Shown here: piece by piece, positions 13,149-25,802 of the stretch
Numbering within the stretch: position 1 is the first letter of the stretch
How the letters are laid out: each line of letters opens with the position of its first letter
Assembly: GCA_034687125.1 (NCBI GenBank)
Contig: JAQGBZ010000126.1
Coordinates: forward strand, 98,606-162,605
Direction: 5' to 3'
Source of the DNA: Neelides folsomi
Lineage: Eukaryota; Arthropoda; Collembola; Neelipleona; Neelidae
DNA length: 64,000 bases
Notes under the pieces: generated by a model
What the model saw: the letters and a program-made list of their open reading frames with translations, nothing else
Told to the model about the DNA's origin: nothing
The model's database searches: none
Position numbers and translations under genes: made by a program

Positions 13149-16100
13149 TTTATATCATACTTTAGTTAGATAATTGTTTCATGTTATAGAAATTGAGTTT
13201 AATAAATTTTTGTATTTTTTTGCATTTCCATAAATACAATATGACACATAATATGATATGATTTGATACTTACATACTATTCTACCAGTAAAACTGATAA
13301 GTTTATTTACTAACAATATCAACCAACGATAACAAAGCTTTTTTTGTTCCGTGAATGTATCTAAATATTCAAATAAATGAAATAAACATAAAAAGAGAGG
13401 GAGGCATTTTCTTATGTAATATTTATAATTCTTCAGAACATGAATTCGTTTTTAGCCGAATCATTTCCCAATCCTCCTCATCTCATGATCATTTAACTTG
13501 ATCACCTCTTGTGTTAAGCTGGGCGAGGTTAAGAGCCACCAAAATTTGCATAACTTTCCCATCTTGGACCAACGGAGGGAAAAGGGTTTTCTTTCCCCTC
13601 TCTACAACACAGTGGCAAAAAATAAATATCATCCTGGTCCCCTTCTTCTTATGAAGCCTTTTGTTGTTTCCTCTCTTATTCATTATCTTTTACCCCTTTC
13701 CTGAATAATAAGCAGAATGAAGGGGGAGATGATATTCGCCCAGCTGAGCCCACACACACAACACCCGCGGAATTCCACCGCAATCCGCCCCTCAATTCAA
13801 CCCTATGACTCCACACATTTCCCCCCAATATTTTCATAAAGGGAGATAATGCCGACAAGGCGTTCTCATCCCTGTAATGATCTACTGGAGAAAATAATGA
13901 TAAAATGGAAATGAAATGAATTTGGGGATTTATCATGAAAAAATATTAAACTTCCCGAACGGTTTTTAATTTTATGGCCACTTATCTCCCATCTTTTATA
14001 AAAAAAATTTCAAAATCCCCTTCTTATCTTAAATCTCGTTATCCCACAAAATGTCATTGAAAAAATATTATTATTAAAAATGTCATTTTTATTCAAATTA
14101 TATATTGATAGAATAGATGCTAAATTCAACCAAATCTATCGTTAAATTGAGCGAAATTTAGAGTTTTTGATTTTTGACATTCTTGTTATATTTATTGACG
14201 CCATATTTAGCTAAAAGTTAATATTGGTGGTAAATTCTGGCATATATAGATTATAAATGGAAAATTTTAAAATAGTTAAAAGGGCCATTATTTAAAGTTT
14301 GAGAGAGAAATTTTCAGAATTTGTAATATAAAAAGGTGGGTTTGGGTTCCTTAGACGGCACACCCCATTACGACCCCCCATTTAAGTTTGGATCATGAGG
14401 AAATATGGTCCTACCTGGTTCGGTGCGGTCGATGAGGTCATAATTCACATCTGGTCCCTAAATAATATGCAGGGAGAGAAAATCTGCTGAGTTTCCCCCA
14501 ACATATTTCATGTCTCTTCCCTATCTCACTGAAATATTGGGAACTAACTTATGTCCCCTATTATGTTATGCATATTGCAACCTAAAAACTCTCCGACTTC
14601 CCAAATTGTGATATATTTTCTCTTCCTCCTATTTACTCTCAAAAACATCTTCATATTTCCCCATCACTTTCTCTCCAAATATTTCCTTTTACATCCGAAG
14701 ATTGTGAAGAAACTGAAGATGTGCCTTTTGGCATCTTCTTAACATTTCCATTTCTCAGCGTGGTTGGGCGGGAAATGGGCAGAGATTTGAACTCGAGTTG
14801 ATTTTTTGGAAATTCCAGGTGTTACCCAATTTGGCCCCCTCACTCCTTTAAGAAAGAAAACTGAGATTTTTGGGAGAATAAAAGATGCACCCATATGTGT
14901 CTATCACTCCTACGTTAAATTAGTTTTCCGCCAAACCTTCGCATTTATCTTTTTCCCTTTCTTCTCCCCAGCGGTAAATCACATTGATGACCGTACTTTG
15001 GAATCTCATCATGGGATAAGAACCGCACGGTCTATTTGCCCTATACACTTCCCCCCAAATATTTTGAATAATGTACTCGGGGTTTTTGGACACGTTCCAT
15101 ACTTGTCAACTTTGAGACTCCACAATGGATTTTTATTTTCCATTTACATGACACGTAGGAAGTTTATAGAGGTCTTAAACCGCCAAATCCACTCGCTATA
15201 TCTCCCTTCAATTTAGGGAAAAGATCCATGAAAAAATTCCTTAAAAATCCTTTAACTTTTTAATATCCTTTTTATAATGTAATTTTACACATTTTGATAT
15301 TGAGCCAAAATAATAAAAAAAACATAATTTTATTACACAATTTTATTAAAAATTCATAAATATCATAAATCCATTCAAGTGTGTTGAATATATATTTTTT
15401 AACTTTCATATCTCATGCATCATGAATGTTATTGTGTACCATAAACTTTTCATTAATATAAGTTCAAAGTATGTCATATTTATTAAAGAGCATATTGAGT
15501 ATATTTTTAATTAAATAAAAATTTAAAATTTTTATGAATAATGGTTGTGAAGGAAGTAATGGAATTGGGGTAAGTGATGGTAAAGAATGAGGAGAGTGAC
15601 ACTTTGGGAGTCTATGAAAGTCCATAATCATATTAATATAAGGAGGGAATTTGTGATGCGGTAAGAAGGAGACAAAAGGAATCTTCAAAGGCTCGTCGGT
15701 TCAAGTAAGTTGGTCAAATTAATCTTACGAGGCTCGGAGGAGCACAAAGAGAAAATCCCGCCTTTCTCTCCGAAAGATATTATTACATAAGAGAAGAAGG
15801 GAATTATAACGTCACACGTCTCACGATATCTATCTCTTTATTCATATATAGAAAATTCATATATTACATTTTCTTATATGCACTTCCTTCCCAATATTAT
15901 AACTTTCATATCTGTATATACAGATAATGTGTATTTCAGTTGTTTTATATAATATAAAGTTATAAGAGTATATTTTCTTATATTTGGTATAATATTGTAT
16001 AGTAAGGAGATCTCCAAAGGGCTGAGTTTGTTTTGAGCACACATGAGCGGATCGCAAATGGTGTGGATTGAGATTACAGGCAGAGCCCCAACTGTCTCAT

Positions 16101-16780
16101 CATATACACGGGATGGGATGATTATGAGCGAATCATTTATGCCGACTCGGGCTACATTCCCTTTTAAATCTCAACTATCTATTAACCCTCCCGAGTCTCG
16201 CAGATCATAAAAATATCTCTGAATCACAGAATTGGTCCATTAAGGCCTCAAAGAACATCTTATAAATTTACCAACAACTGGCTTATGAATAAATCCCATA
16301 CACTCAAATTCACTCAATCTCCGTGCTTTAACTTTCCTTTTTACTCACAAACTCCTGTTTTTTATTACATTTTATTTTTTCCTTAAACTCACCATCAACA
16401 TTTCCCATCATATTCAAATAATATACAAACAGTTTCATCAAAAATGTTTACATATGAAATATCTAGCTGATGCAGATACGAAAAATGTACATTAAAAGTA
16501 TTTGTGTGTACATAACATTACAAACTCAATCTATGTATATGTACCTAGTACATTTTTATATAAGAAGATATTCATAAACTGATGCATTTATTTGCACAAG
16601 TATAAATATTTAAAAAGCTTTTTAAAAGGTTTGAGGGTTCTAAAGCAAGAAACTGAAATTAACTGAAAAGGCGATGAAAGTTTAAGTTTTGAACTTGGCG
16701 CTGTTTGTGGGTTTATGATTATCTTATTTGAGGGGGATAGTTATAAAGTTCATAAAATTCCAAAGGATTCATCATAAAGG
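13149..16780. other. Non-coding stretch
   Basis: No supported exon. A 136-codon ORF at 14806-15216 lacks any recognisable motif or splice partner. Some phrases recur loosely, such as ACATTTCCCCCCAATATTTT at about 13816 and a similar one at about 15048, but no regular repeat results. The remainder is AT-rich. Confidence 0.45.
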
Positions 16781-17549
16781 AGAATAAGGGTCAAAGTCCA
16801 GATAGTGGGCCAGAAACGGGCTACGTAGCCCGAAAACGGGCAACGATAGCCTGAAAATGGGCTACCGTAGCCTGAAACTGGGCTATGGTTACCTGAAAAC
16901 GGGCTTTGGTAGCCTGGGTAGCCTGAAAATGGCTAACATTTACTTAGATAGCCCGAAAACAAGGTGATGAATTACATCTGGGGGGGCAAAGACGAATACG
17001 TCTCCTCGCGGCAAGGCGAATACATATAATCGCTGGTCATACGAATATGTCTCTTTGCGTGCGAATACTTATCCTGGAGGACTTTTTTTTATTTAAGCAA
17101 GAAAATTTTAAGAATATATTGATATGTATTTTAGTTATCGTGTGATCCGCCAGTAGCCGTATTCACATGACACGCCAGGATACGTTTACGCCTGGCCGGT
17201 CAGGATACGTATTCTTCTAGCCCGCCAGGATACGTGCTCTCCTGGCTTGCCTGGATACATATTCGCCTAACCCTCCAGGATAAGTATTCGCACGCAAAGA
17301 GACATTCGTATGACCAGCGATTATATGTATTCGCCTTGCCCGCGAGGAGACGTATTCGTCTTTGGCCCTCCAGATGTAATTCATCACCTTGTTTTCGGGC
17401 TATCTAAGTAAATGTTAGCCATTTTCAGGCTACCCAGGCTACCAAAGCCCGTTTTCAGGCAACCATAGCCCAGTTTCAGGCTATCGTTGCCCGTTTTCGG
17501 GCTACGTAGCCCGTTTCTGGCCCACTATCTGAACTTTGACCAGAATAAG
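16781..17549. mobile_element. Foldback DNA transposon, 753 bp, with 8-bp target duplication
   Basis: The element spans 16789-17541 and is flanked by perfect duplicates AGAATAAG (16781-16788, 17542-17549). Its ends are GGTCAAAGTCCAGATAGTGG and the matching reverse complement. The arms are about 260-280 bp and nearly identical. Each contains tandem 20-22 base units around GTAGCCTGAAAACGGGCTAC, then a domain with GAATACGTCTC and CGAATAC motifs. The left arm carries one extra unit (GAAAATGGGCTACCGTAGCCT) missing from the right arm. The unpaired centre (about 17070-17275) is an asymmetric array of GGATACGTATTCGCCTGG-like units. There is no ORF. An 8-bp duplication plus long repeat-filled arms fits foldback/MULE-, P/Galileo- or hAT-type non-autonomous elements; the termini do not settle which. 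Confidence 0.85.
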
Positions 17550-20500
17550 AAATGAGATATTTCATTGGGAGAGATCTGCGGGTCGTTGGTCCCTTTTGTC
17601 CCCGTCAGCTTCACGCGTTTTCCCATTCCCAATGAATGAGTTATGCTCCTTTCCCTGCATTGGAGGATTCCCATCCACATCACACACATAATCGTAATAT
17701 ATTTCCTGTGTCAAACAGTCCCTCAGATCATGGGAGTATATTGAATAGAAAATGAATAGAAATCCGGGAGTTGGGAGATGACGAGAATTGGAATTTGCCG
17801 GGAGGGTTTTAAACTCAACTTCCTCTTCCGATTACCCTCAGACCAATCCCAAAGTGACTCTTACAAGAAAATGGTAATTACAATCCTCCGCACACCCAAA
17901 GTGTCACAAAGACAAGATTCAACCACGTGTTCAGTCCAATTAAAGAATAGTGATATTAATTTACAATATCACTTTATTTATTTCAATAATATACATATTA
18001 TATATCTAATAATTTCATATTTCAAATAAGTATCAAAACTTAAGATATGTTATCTTCCATGCAGTAAGTATCACATATTTAATGTTATAAATATTGAACA
18101 ATTACCAAGTAATGTACCAAATTTCATCAGAACAAAATAATTAAAACTTTTATAGGGCAAAACTATAATTTTATTTCCTTTAAACATTTCTCTTGTTAAT
18201 TCACTTATTTGTAAATATAGCATGTTGTAACATAACTTGTGTTATAGGTAGTTGATGTGATAATTCTTCCTCCATTATGTTTGGAATACTAGAAATCCTC
18301 AAATGAATTTGTTAAGGGGAGGGTGAGGGAATGAAGACCATTCGCATTCTTTGTTTCTTTTTCAATTGAGAGGAGAATTGAGTTGGTAGGGAGTGATTGT
18401 AAACATTGCAGCGGGTTAAGACGAAGTTCATTACGCAAGTTTGTCTGGTGGAGCTGAGTGGAGGAAGATAACGGCTTGTCCATCTGTCCGCTTCCTCCGT
18501 CAAGGAAAGTCCAAGGAAAGTCATTCAAGACCCTTACAGATCGGATGAGCAAAGAAGCAAAGAACTTACTTATGCCCAGACCTTACTATTATATACACTT
18601 TTTCCTATATTTTTTATATATATGTAGATATTTATACATACAGATATATTATTGTACATAGATGAAGAGTATACTTATGTACGGTACCATATATAGGATA
18701 CATATGCTATGTATGAATGTATGGTATAAGCATTTGTACAACAATAGGAGAAAGCATTTGAAGGAGTCTTTTAAGCATTACATAGGAAAGCATTGAAATG
18801 AAATGACCTCATCGTCTTCTCGGATGTGATAGCAAAAACATGTGTGTTAAGATGAACTGACTGTATTTAAAAGAACTAGTTGGTCTAACAAAAAGTACGA
18901 TACGATACCATATGTATGGTATGTACTACATATTTGAAGATATTTGGATTCTACGTATAGGTATATTGGGATATACTGGATATATTTTGTAATATAAATT
19001 ACATGTGTATTTATGTGATATTTGGGTTATATTAGTTGAATAAAGTATAGAAAGTGTCTCTCACATTCCTGAATGAGAAATGACCTCTGAGGATTCTTCC
19101 GATCCTTCGACGTTTTTTAGCAGAGAAAAAGCTGAATTGGATTTATGTAAAGAGGAAATGTTATTTCCCTTGCACTTTTTCAGCTTATCATTCGAGGGAG
19201 AAAAACGCCTGCAACGACTTTAAACATCCATATAAAACACACATTTCATTTCTCTTCTTAATGCCGACAAAACTCATTCGATGGTCCTTGCCACTTTTTA
19301 CGCCCTTTTCCAGTTTTCATTTTTAGGACAGTTGAGAAGGAATGGATACTTAAATTGCGAAACCAAGAACAAGAATAACGAAGACTATATAAAACGACAA
19401 AACGACATAACTCAACAAAAGAAAATTGAACGAGAACATCGATAAAAAGAATAGCAGAATCAAAGGACAAATAAGAGCATTTAAGTAAGTAAGGAAGTGA
19501 ATCGACAATGAGGAGGAATTCAAAAAAAAGACCAGAAGACGTTATTTAAAAAAAATTTGCTAGTGCGAAATGGCAGGAGTAAATAAGGAGGGAGGGCGAA
19601 GTTATCTGACAGTCACTCTACGCGATTTGCCGCTCAATGATCCATGGTCTAAATGATCTCCGTTCCCACAAAGCTCCGCATGAAACACGGTTGACAAACC
19701 TCATTTTGATATCACACATGGGGAAGGTTGGAGAAGGCCATTCCACGAGAGCATTAGGATTGTGTACCATCACTAACAAACCCATTATATAACTGCTTCA
19801 TAGACACAAATGGGATTTTTAAGGAGTCTGGTCATGATATAGAAATACATAGAGGCCATTTGGACAATTCCTATCAATTCATGTATATTTATTCGTATAA
19901 AGTATACCATATGGAATATGGAAGGAAGATACAGTTGGTATAAAGTAGAATATAAGTATAATATTGGATTTAAGAATATATGAAGGAAGTGAAAGTTAAA
20001 CGTATCCATTTGTAGGTATAATAATGGGAAAAAGGAATAGTTTTCAATAGCTTTATGTCTTCTGCGGTTTCAATGATGGCGGGATGTTAAATATATCGCG
20101 GTTTATATCCCCACTTTCTTTTGTGGTGACTTCCGAGTTGTAAAACCCGCATTTTTCACCAATTCCCGGCTTGCCTTTTTCCAAGTGTTTTATGTCAATA
20201 TTATTCATTCCACTTTTGAAACATCGTTAGATAAATGTTTTTCTTAGCTCCTTTCCCTCACACTCAAAACTTTCCTTCAATAATTGGTCAGTGAAAAACA
20301 ATAGTAATTGATGTTTTCTTTTCAGGATAATTTTTATAAATAATAAAATGTCTTCATTAATTAATTATTCTTTAGATGAGAAATTTTCTAATTTTTTCGT
20401 TAAGAATTTCAATAATTGAATTATCAATTCAATATCGATAATTGAATAGGAAGTTTATGAATAAATGAAATGTTTTAAAATAAGAGTTTTTATATAAATT

Positions 20501-23500
20501 TTTGTTATATAAAATGACTATTACGTCAATTGGAAGAGTCTTCTATTTATTGAGAACATTTTTTTCGTAAGTATACCATACGCTATGGCATTCAGTTTGG
20601 CAAAGTGAACTTTCCACTTTGAGTTTCTTTCATTTTTCAAGAGGCTGTTGAATCCGGGATTATTAAGAGAGTTATGCTTCCAAGACTCTTCAAGGGAATT
20701 TGAATTGAGGATCTCCGTCCAGATTCAATCCCAAGCCCACGACATTTGTTCAAAAGTTTTAAAGGACGGGAAATGGGGAAAAATTTGGGTGCTCTCAACG
20801 CGAGCTTTCCGAGATATTGTGAAAGCAGACCGTGAAAATCAAAGGAGAAATCATACCATGTATAAACTGTATTGAAGCCAAATGGAAAACGACCATCGAG
20901 ATGAGTTGGGAGGACTTTTATATAAAATGATATATCTATCTACATACTATATATATAGGAAGCCAACTTATCATACATGCATAATAGTATTTATTTATAT
21001 TTATATTTTATACATATAACTTGATATATCTGTGCATTTGTACATATTTCTCTTACATTCAGATGTATGATATATTACAAATATTACATACCTAATATTA
21101 TACCTATGCATTGTATAAGAGTATTTGAGATGTTATGTTCATATATAATATTGTTATATTTCTCTATATAGGCTGAGGATGTTTCCAATGTATTTGTGAG
21201 TGAAGTCCATTGAAGATTCAATTGGGGAGAAGACGCAGGGGAAAGTTGAGGCTTCAGTTTTCCAAGTTTACTTATTTGAGATTTCCAATTGCGAGGGTTT
21301 TTGTGAAATGGCTCAAAGAGAGTCAAACGGCATTGGAATTCCATTCCAATGAGCGTCGGCTCCTCCACCCCTTCCAAATAACCAAAAAGAGAAGGAAGAA
21401 GATACATCTCTGACTTGTAAGGAATCCTTCGCTTCTTCGCCCAACAGCTCAACTTTTCCAATTCAATGACTTGATTGGATGATGAAAATGGAAAAATTCA
21501 TTTCGGAGTTCAAAGTCAGGCCTGGAGATAAAGGGAACCCAAGGAGCGAACGATAATACTCCGATCAAGTAACGAACCGGTTCCACAACTTTCGATTACA
21601 AGTATTACCCGAAACAGAAATCTGCCGGGTAATTTTGAAATGATCTGATTTTCCATACTTAACATTTTTTGTACATGATAGAAATAAATATCAATGCATA
21701 TACAGTATAAATAAGTTAATAACATTATTTTGTATATAAAATATACCTACTATTGTTTTAAATATTATTGGCTCAGATTCTTTCAGATAAATAAAATCGT
21801 TAACAAATTTAAAAAATAACAATTTTATTAAATATTTAATTTATGTTGTACGTAAAAAAGTTTATATTCCTACACATATTTTTGGAAGCAATGAATGATT
21901 TGCGGATTTATTTAGCTTTCAGGGGAGATTTTTTAATTTACTTTTTAATTATCCAATTTTTCCCTGTCTCGGCACTTGTGGATGTGGATGCATTGAACGA
22001 ATGTTGGATATGTTTGAGATAGACATAGTTTGTTAAAAGGAACATCCTTCAGATTTAAACCTTTCAAGGAGTCTGATGGAAGGGAGAAATTGGAAGTTCT
22101 TGAATTGGATGAGGAAGCTCTGAAGGGAAAAAGAACCGACTTACATAAAATCTCAATTCCAATACAACTTTTGAAGACTTACCAAGGATGTGAAAAAATG
22201 AAAACTGTATAACCCTTTAACTCCTTATATAAACACGTTCAATTCTAAAGTATATCAATACAATTTTTGACAATTCAATATACAATCATACTACAAATCC
22301 AAAATACCATTATTTTAGGACGAATTTATATATTTCTGTGTACACATTTATTAGGACAGACTATGTAAGTTGTATTGCATTTGCATAGTAAAATTTTAAT
22401 TCTATTTGTATAGTGCATCATATGTAGGATATGTATTATATGTATGGGTAAAGTACTGTGGCATATTTTGTAAAATACAATTTTATGTAGAAAATATATT
22501 TTATATGATTGATAGAATTGTATATTTGTGGAGGTGAAAAAATGTTCACTTTTTTTAAATTGAGAGAGTAGGGGCGAGATCGACAGTTTGGTTGAGTTCA
22601 GCGGAAGTTAAAAAGAATTGTATATAAAGGCTTTTCTTATTCCGAGGTCGACTTCTTCGTCCTGCTCCACTTCCCTATCTCGTCCAATCCCACTTTATTT
22701 GGGGTTATTGAAGGAAATGTGAAGGAGGGAGATAGGAAGGGTGTGAGAGAATCCCGCTGGACCAAACATCCCATCTCAAAAACTCAAAATCTCACGAGAC
22801 GCCTTTTTAAAAGGGAAAAAACCTTTAATATTAAAACTTGTATAACTCGACATTTCTTGTATAAAAATGGATCAAAGTTGTATGGAAAATGGATCAAAAG
22901 TGTAGGGAAAGTATAGGAAATGTGAGGGAAAATGTATGGGAAATGTATAAGAAAAATATATGAAAAAATGTAAACATTGTCAGAATTTCGAATTCCCTTT
23001 ACAATATGAATAAAAAAGATATTTTCAAAATAAACTTTCTCGACAAGTTTGACTCAACAATCGAATCTGGATTTTAATGTACTTCTTACAACTTTTACAC
23101 GAATTTGAAATAAAACTAATGTTTATTTGACATAATATAATTTTTTTGTTAATTGTTATAAATAATTTAAAAAGATGATTAGTTTTATCTGTCAAAAGCT
23201 TGTCTGAATTCAATAAACTAATATACATGTAGATTAATACTTTTAATATCTATTAAACCAAAGATGACCGTATGACCCAAAGCGACATACATTTCTTTAT
23301 CCAAAGTTGAATTTTGTAAATAGGTATTTGTGTTTATCAATCACTTATAGGTATTATTTATGATTTTTTGGTTGATTTTAGATGTGTTTTATGAATGAAG
23401 ATGATTTTCCATAAATAAATAACTTTCCCTCATTTCCACATTCTTGAATTGAACTCGGATTGTTCGACATTTTCCCCAGGTTGAAGAGTTTGAAGTTTTT

Positions 23501-23858
23501 TCTCCTTTTTCCTTTTCCAAGTTGGTCCAAATCGATTTATTCATTTCCCTCGAGTATCTTCGAGAGGATTCTCCCTAACTACATCTCTTCTTAAGGGCGG
23601 GGTGAAAAGTCGTTTGAAAAAGTGTGGGAGATGATCAAATGCGACATTATAAATATTATCCGTCACATTCAATACAAAGTCCTATCAATAATAAATAATC
23701 ACCTTCTCCGCTTCAACTTATGCAACCAAAGGAGACGTAAAGCGACGTTAAGAGACGTAAAACACGTTTTCAAGATATGCATAAAATAAATAGGCACTGT
23801 GTAAATATTATATAGAGCTTGATGGTATTACTCACATGATAGAAGGGAAAAGATATGG
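17550..23858. other. Non-coding stretch
   Basis: About 6.3 kb with no supported exon. It contains TATA/CATA-rich simple stretches (about 18600-19030, 20930-21170) and purine-rich islands (about 18300-18550, 21200-21480, 22040-22190). The short ORFs here overlap on opposite strands and have no family features. Confidence 0.45.
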
Positions 23859-24594
23859 AAAGGAGTGGGAGTCTAAAATGATAGCGTAACACATAATAGG
23901 GTAAATACAAAATGGCGTAATGTCTAAGCGTAATATTAATATGGCGTAAGTATTTAATGGCGTAATATCAATAGAGCTTAAGTATTTAACAGTGTGATAC
24001 TATAATGGCGTAAGTATTTAATAGCTTTGAACTTTAATAACGTAATATTTATATTTTATTTATAACTTCAAGTGCCATTTTGCGCTATTAAATTGTAAGG
24101 ATATAGTAAATAAATATATTTGTGAGGAGAAAATTTGAACTAGGATAATTCAATCTAGGTATTCATTGAATAAAGATTATTCGCTAAACAATTACATATT
24201 TCTATATGGGCTTTGGAATATATTATCTTGACCTCAACCTTTTCATGGTAAAGAATTATCGGTAATAATAAATTAATATGAAAATTATAGGTAATTTCTT
24301 AATTTATTCTTTATCTTTCATTCAAGTTAAATAATTTACCTTCTTAAGATGCAATATATAACGTTAATTTAAATTTTACGTTGCTTTAATATTAAACTAT
24401 AAAATATTTACGTTATTAAAGTTCAAAGCTATTAAATACTTACGCCATTATAGTATTACGCTATTAAATACTTAAGCCATATTGATATTACGCCATTAAA
24501 TACTTACGTCATATTAATATTACGCTTAGACATTACGCCATTTTGTATTTACCCTATTATGTATTACGCTATCATTTTATGCTCCCAAAGGAGT
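23859..24594. mobile_element. Second foldback element, 720 bp, with 8-bp target duplication
   Basis: The element spans 23867-24586 between duplicates AAAGGAGT (23859-23866, 24587-24594). Its ends are GGGAGTCTAAAATGATAGCG on the left and a right end whose reverse complement is GGGAGCATAAAATGATAGCG. The arms of about 190 bp are highly similar and are built from repeats of GGCGTAAGTATTTAAT-like units. The unpaired centre (about 24060-24390) is AT-rich and non-coding. It has the same architecture as the 16.8-kb element (8-bp duplication, arms of direct repeats) but unrelated terminal sequence. Confidence 0.8.
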
Positions 24595-25802
24595 GGGAAA
24601 GGGGTATAATACACATTTGACATAAAAGATAGTATGATTGCTTTACATTTCCTTTTCCAAACCCATTTGGGTGAGTAGAGAGCTTTAGATCATTCCATTG
24701 TCTTGAAGGGAATTTAAAGACCCTATTTTTTACTCACGCCAAGATCTCTTTCCCTTGATACCTTTTATAGCCTCTGCTCTTGAACCATTAATACCAAGGA
24801 AAAGATTTGAGGGCATTAATCGTAAAAATGGACTTTGATCATGTATGACAAATCTCACAATTAAACATTTTTTGCTGATTTATTAAACAAACATTAAGGC
24901 AAATAAGCAGTATAAAAGTATAATACAAAAATCAGAAATTAGTTTATTTTTTATAAAATAAATAAGACTAATTTTTTTATTAATTGTTAACATTCCAACT
25001 ATAACATTCATTGAAAGACGTGGAGTGGAATTATAGTGATGAATAAAATTTTTATTAAAATATTTTCTCTCCACTTTATTTACTTTGTGAAAGTGATCGG
25101 AGTAATTTGAATTTGAATCCCAATTTGTTCTCACAACATTATTTCCCCTCACATGTGCATGTGTGGAGATCCAAATGGTTCAAAATCCCCAAAGTGGTCG
25201 GCTATGAAGCTGAAGTCACAAAGTATGTTGACATTCCCTCAAAAGGCTCACGTTGATGGGAAAATCATTCGGGTTTGGTCTCCATATTCACGGGTGTTAT
25301 CTCATGTTATCTCATGTTAATTAAATAGGAATTAAAAAAAGATTAACCATCCTCATACTTTCCCCTTCAAAAACCACAATTGATAGAGAAAGTGTTAGAA
25401 TGTTGAGGAAAGCATGAAAAACGCCATTGAACAATGTAGCAAAATTTAGTAAATTAGTTTTATTTAGTAAACTTTGATTGGAATATTCCTGATAGCAATA
25501 TTTAGTAAGTAGTCACTGGTTTTGAAAAAAGGTATAACACAATTTGACCAAAATAAAAATAATAAAGTTCAGTAATAAAACCATTACGGAGAATAATACA
25601 AGATTACAGAAATAATATATTGGAATAAGAGAAATAAAATTAAACACGATTAAGGAAAACTAATTATAAATTAAGAAAAAATTAAAAGTGCCATTAAATG
25701 AAAAATGCTCCCAACCTTGAAGGATGAGTTTTTAAGGAATTGAATTTGTTAAATCTATGATAAAGAGCAAAGGGCGGTGGCGGGGACGAAAGAAAATATT
25801 CA
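24595..25802. other. Non-coding stretch upstream of the four-TM gene
   Basis: AT-rich intergenic DNA with no supported exon or structured repeat. The 5' region and promoter of the gene starting at 25803 should lie here, but I see no unambiguous TATA box. Confidence 0.4.

Noticed and set aside
14806-15216. 136-codon ORF in intergenic DNA
   Set aside because: It has no family motif or splice partner, its ATG is in a weak context, and its composition is like the surrounding DNA.
16800-17500. Regular repeats that could suggest a CRISPR-like array
   Set aside because: The units are contiguous tandem repeats mirrored as an inverted repeat within a target-duplicated element, with no unique spacers, in a eukaryotic genome.
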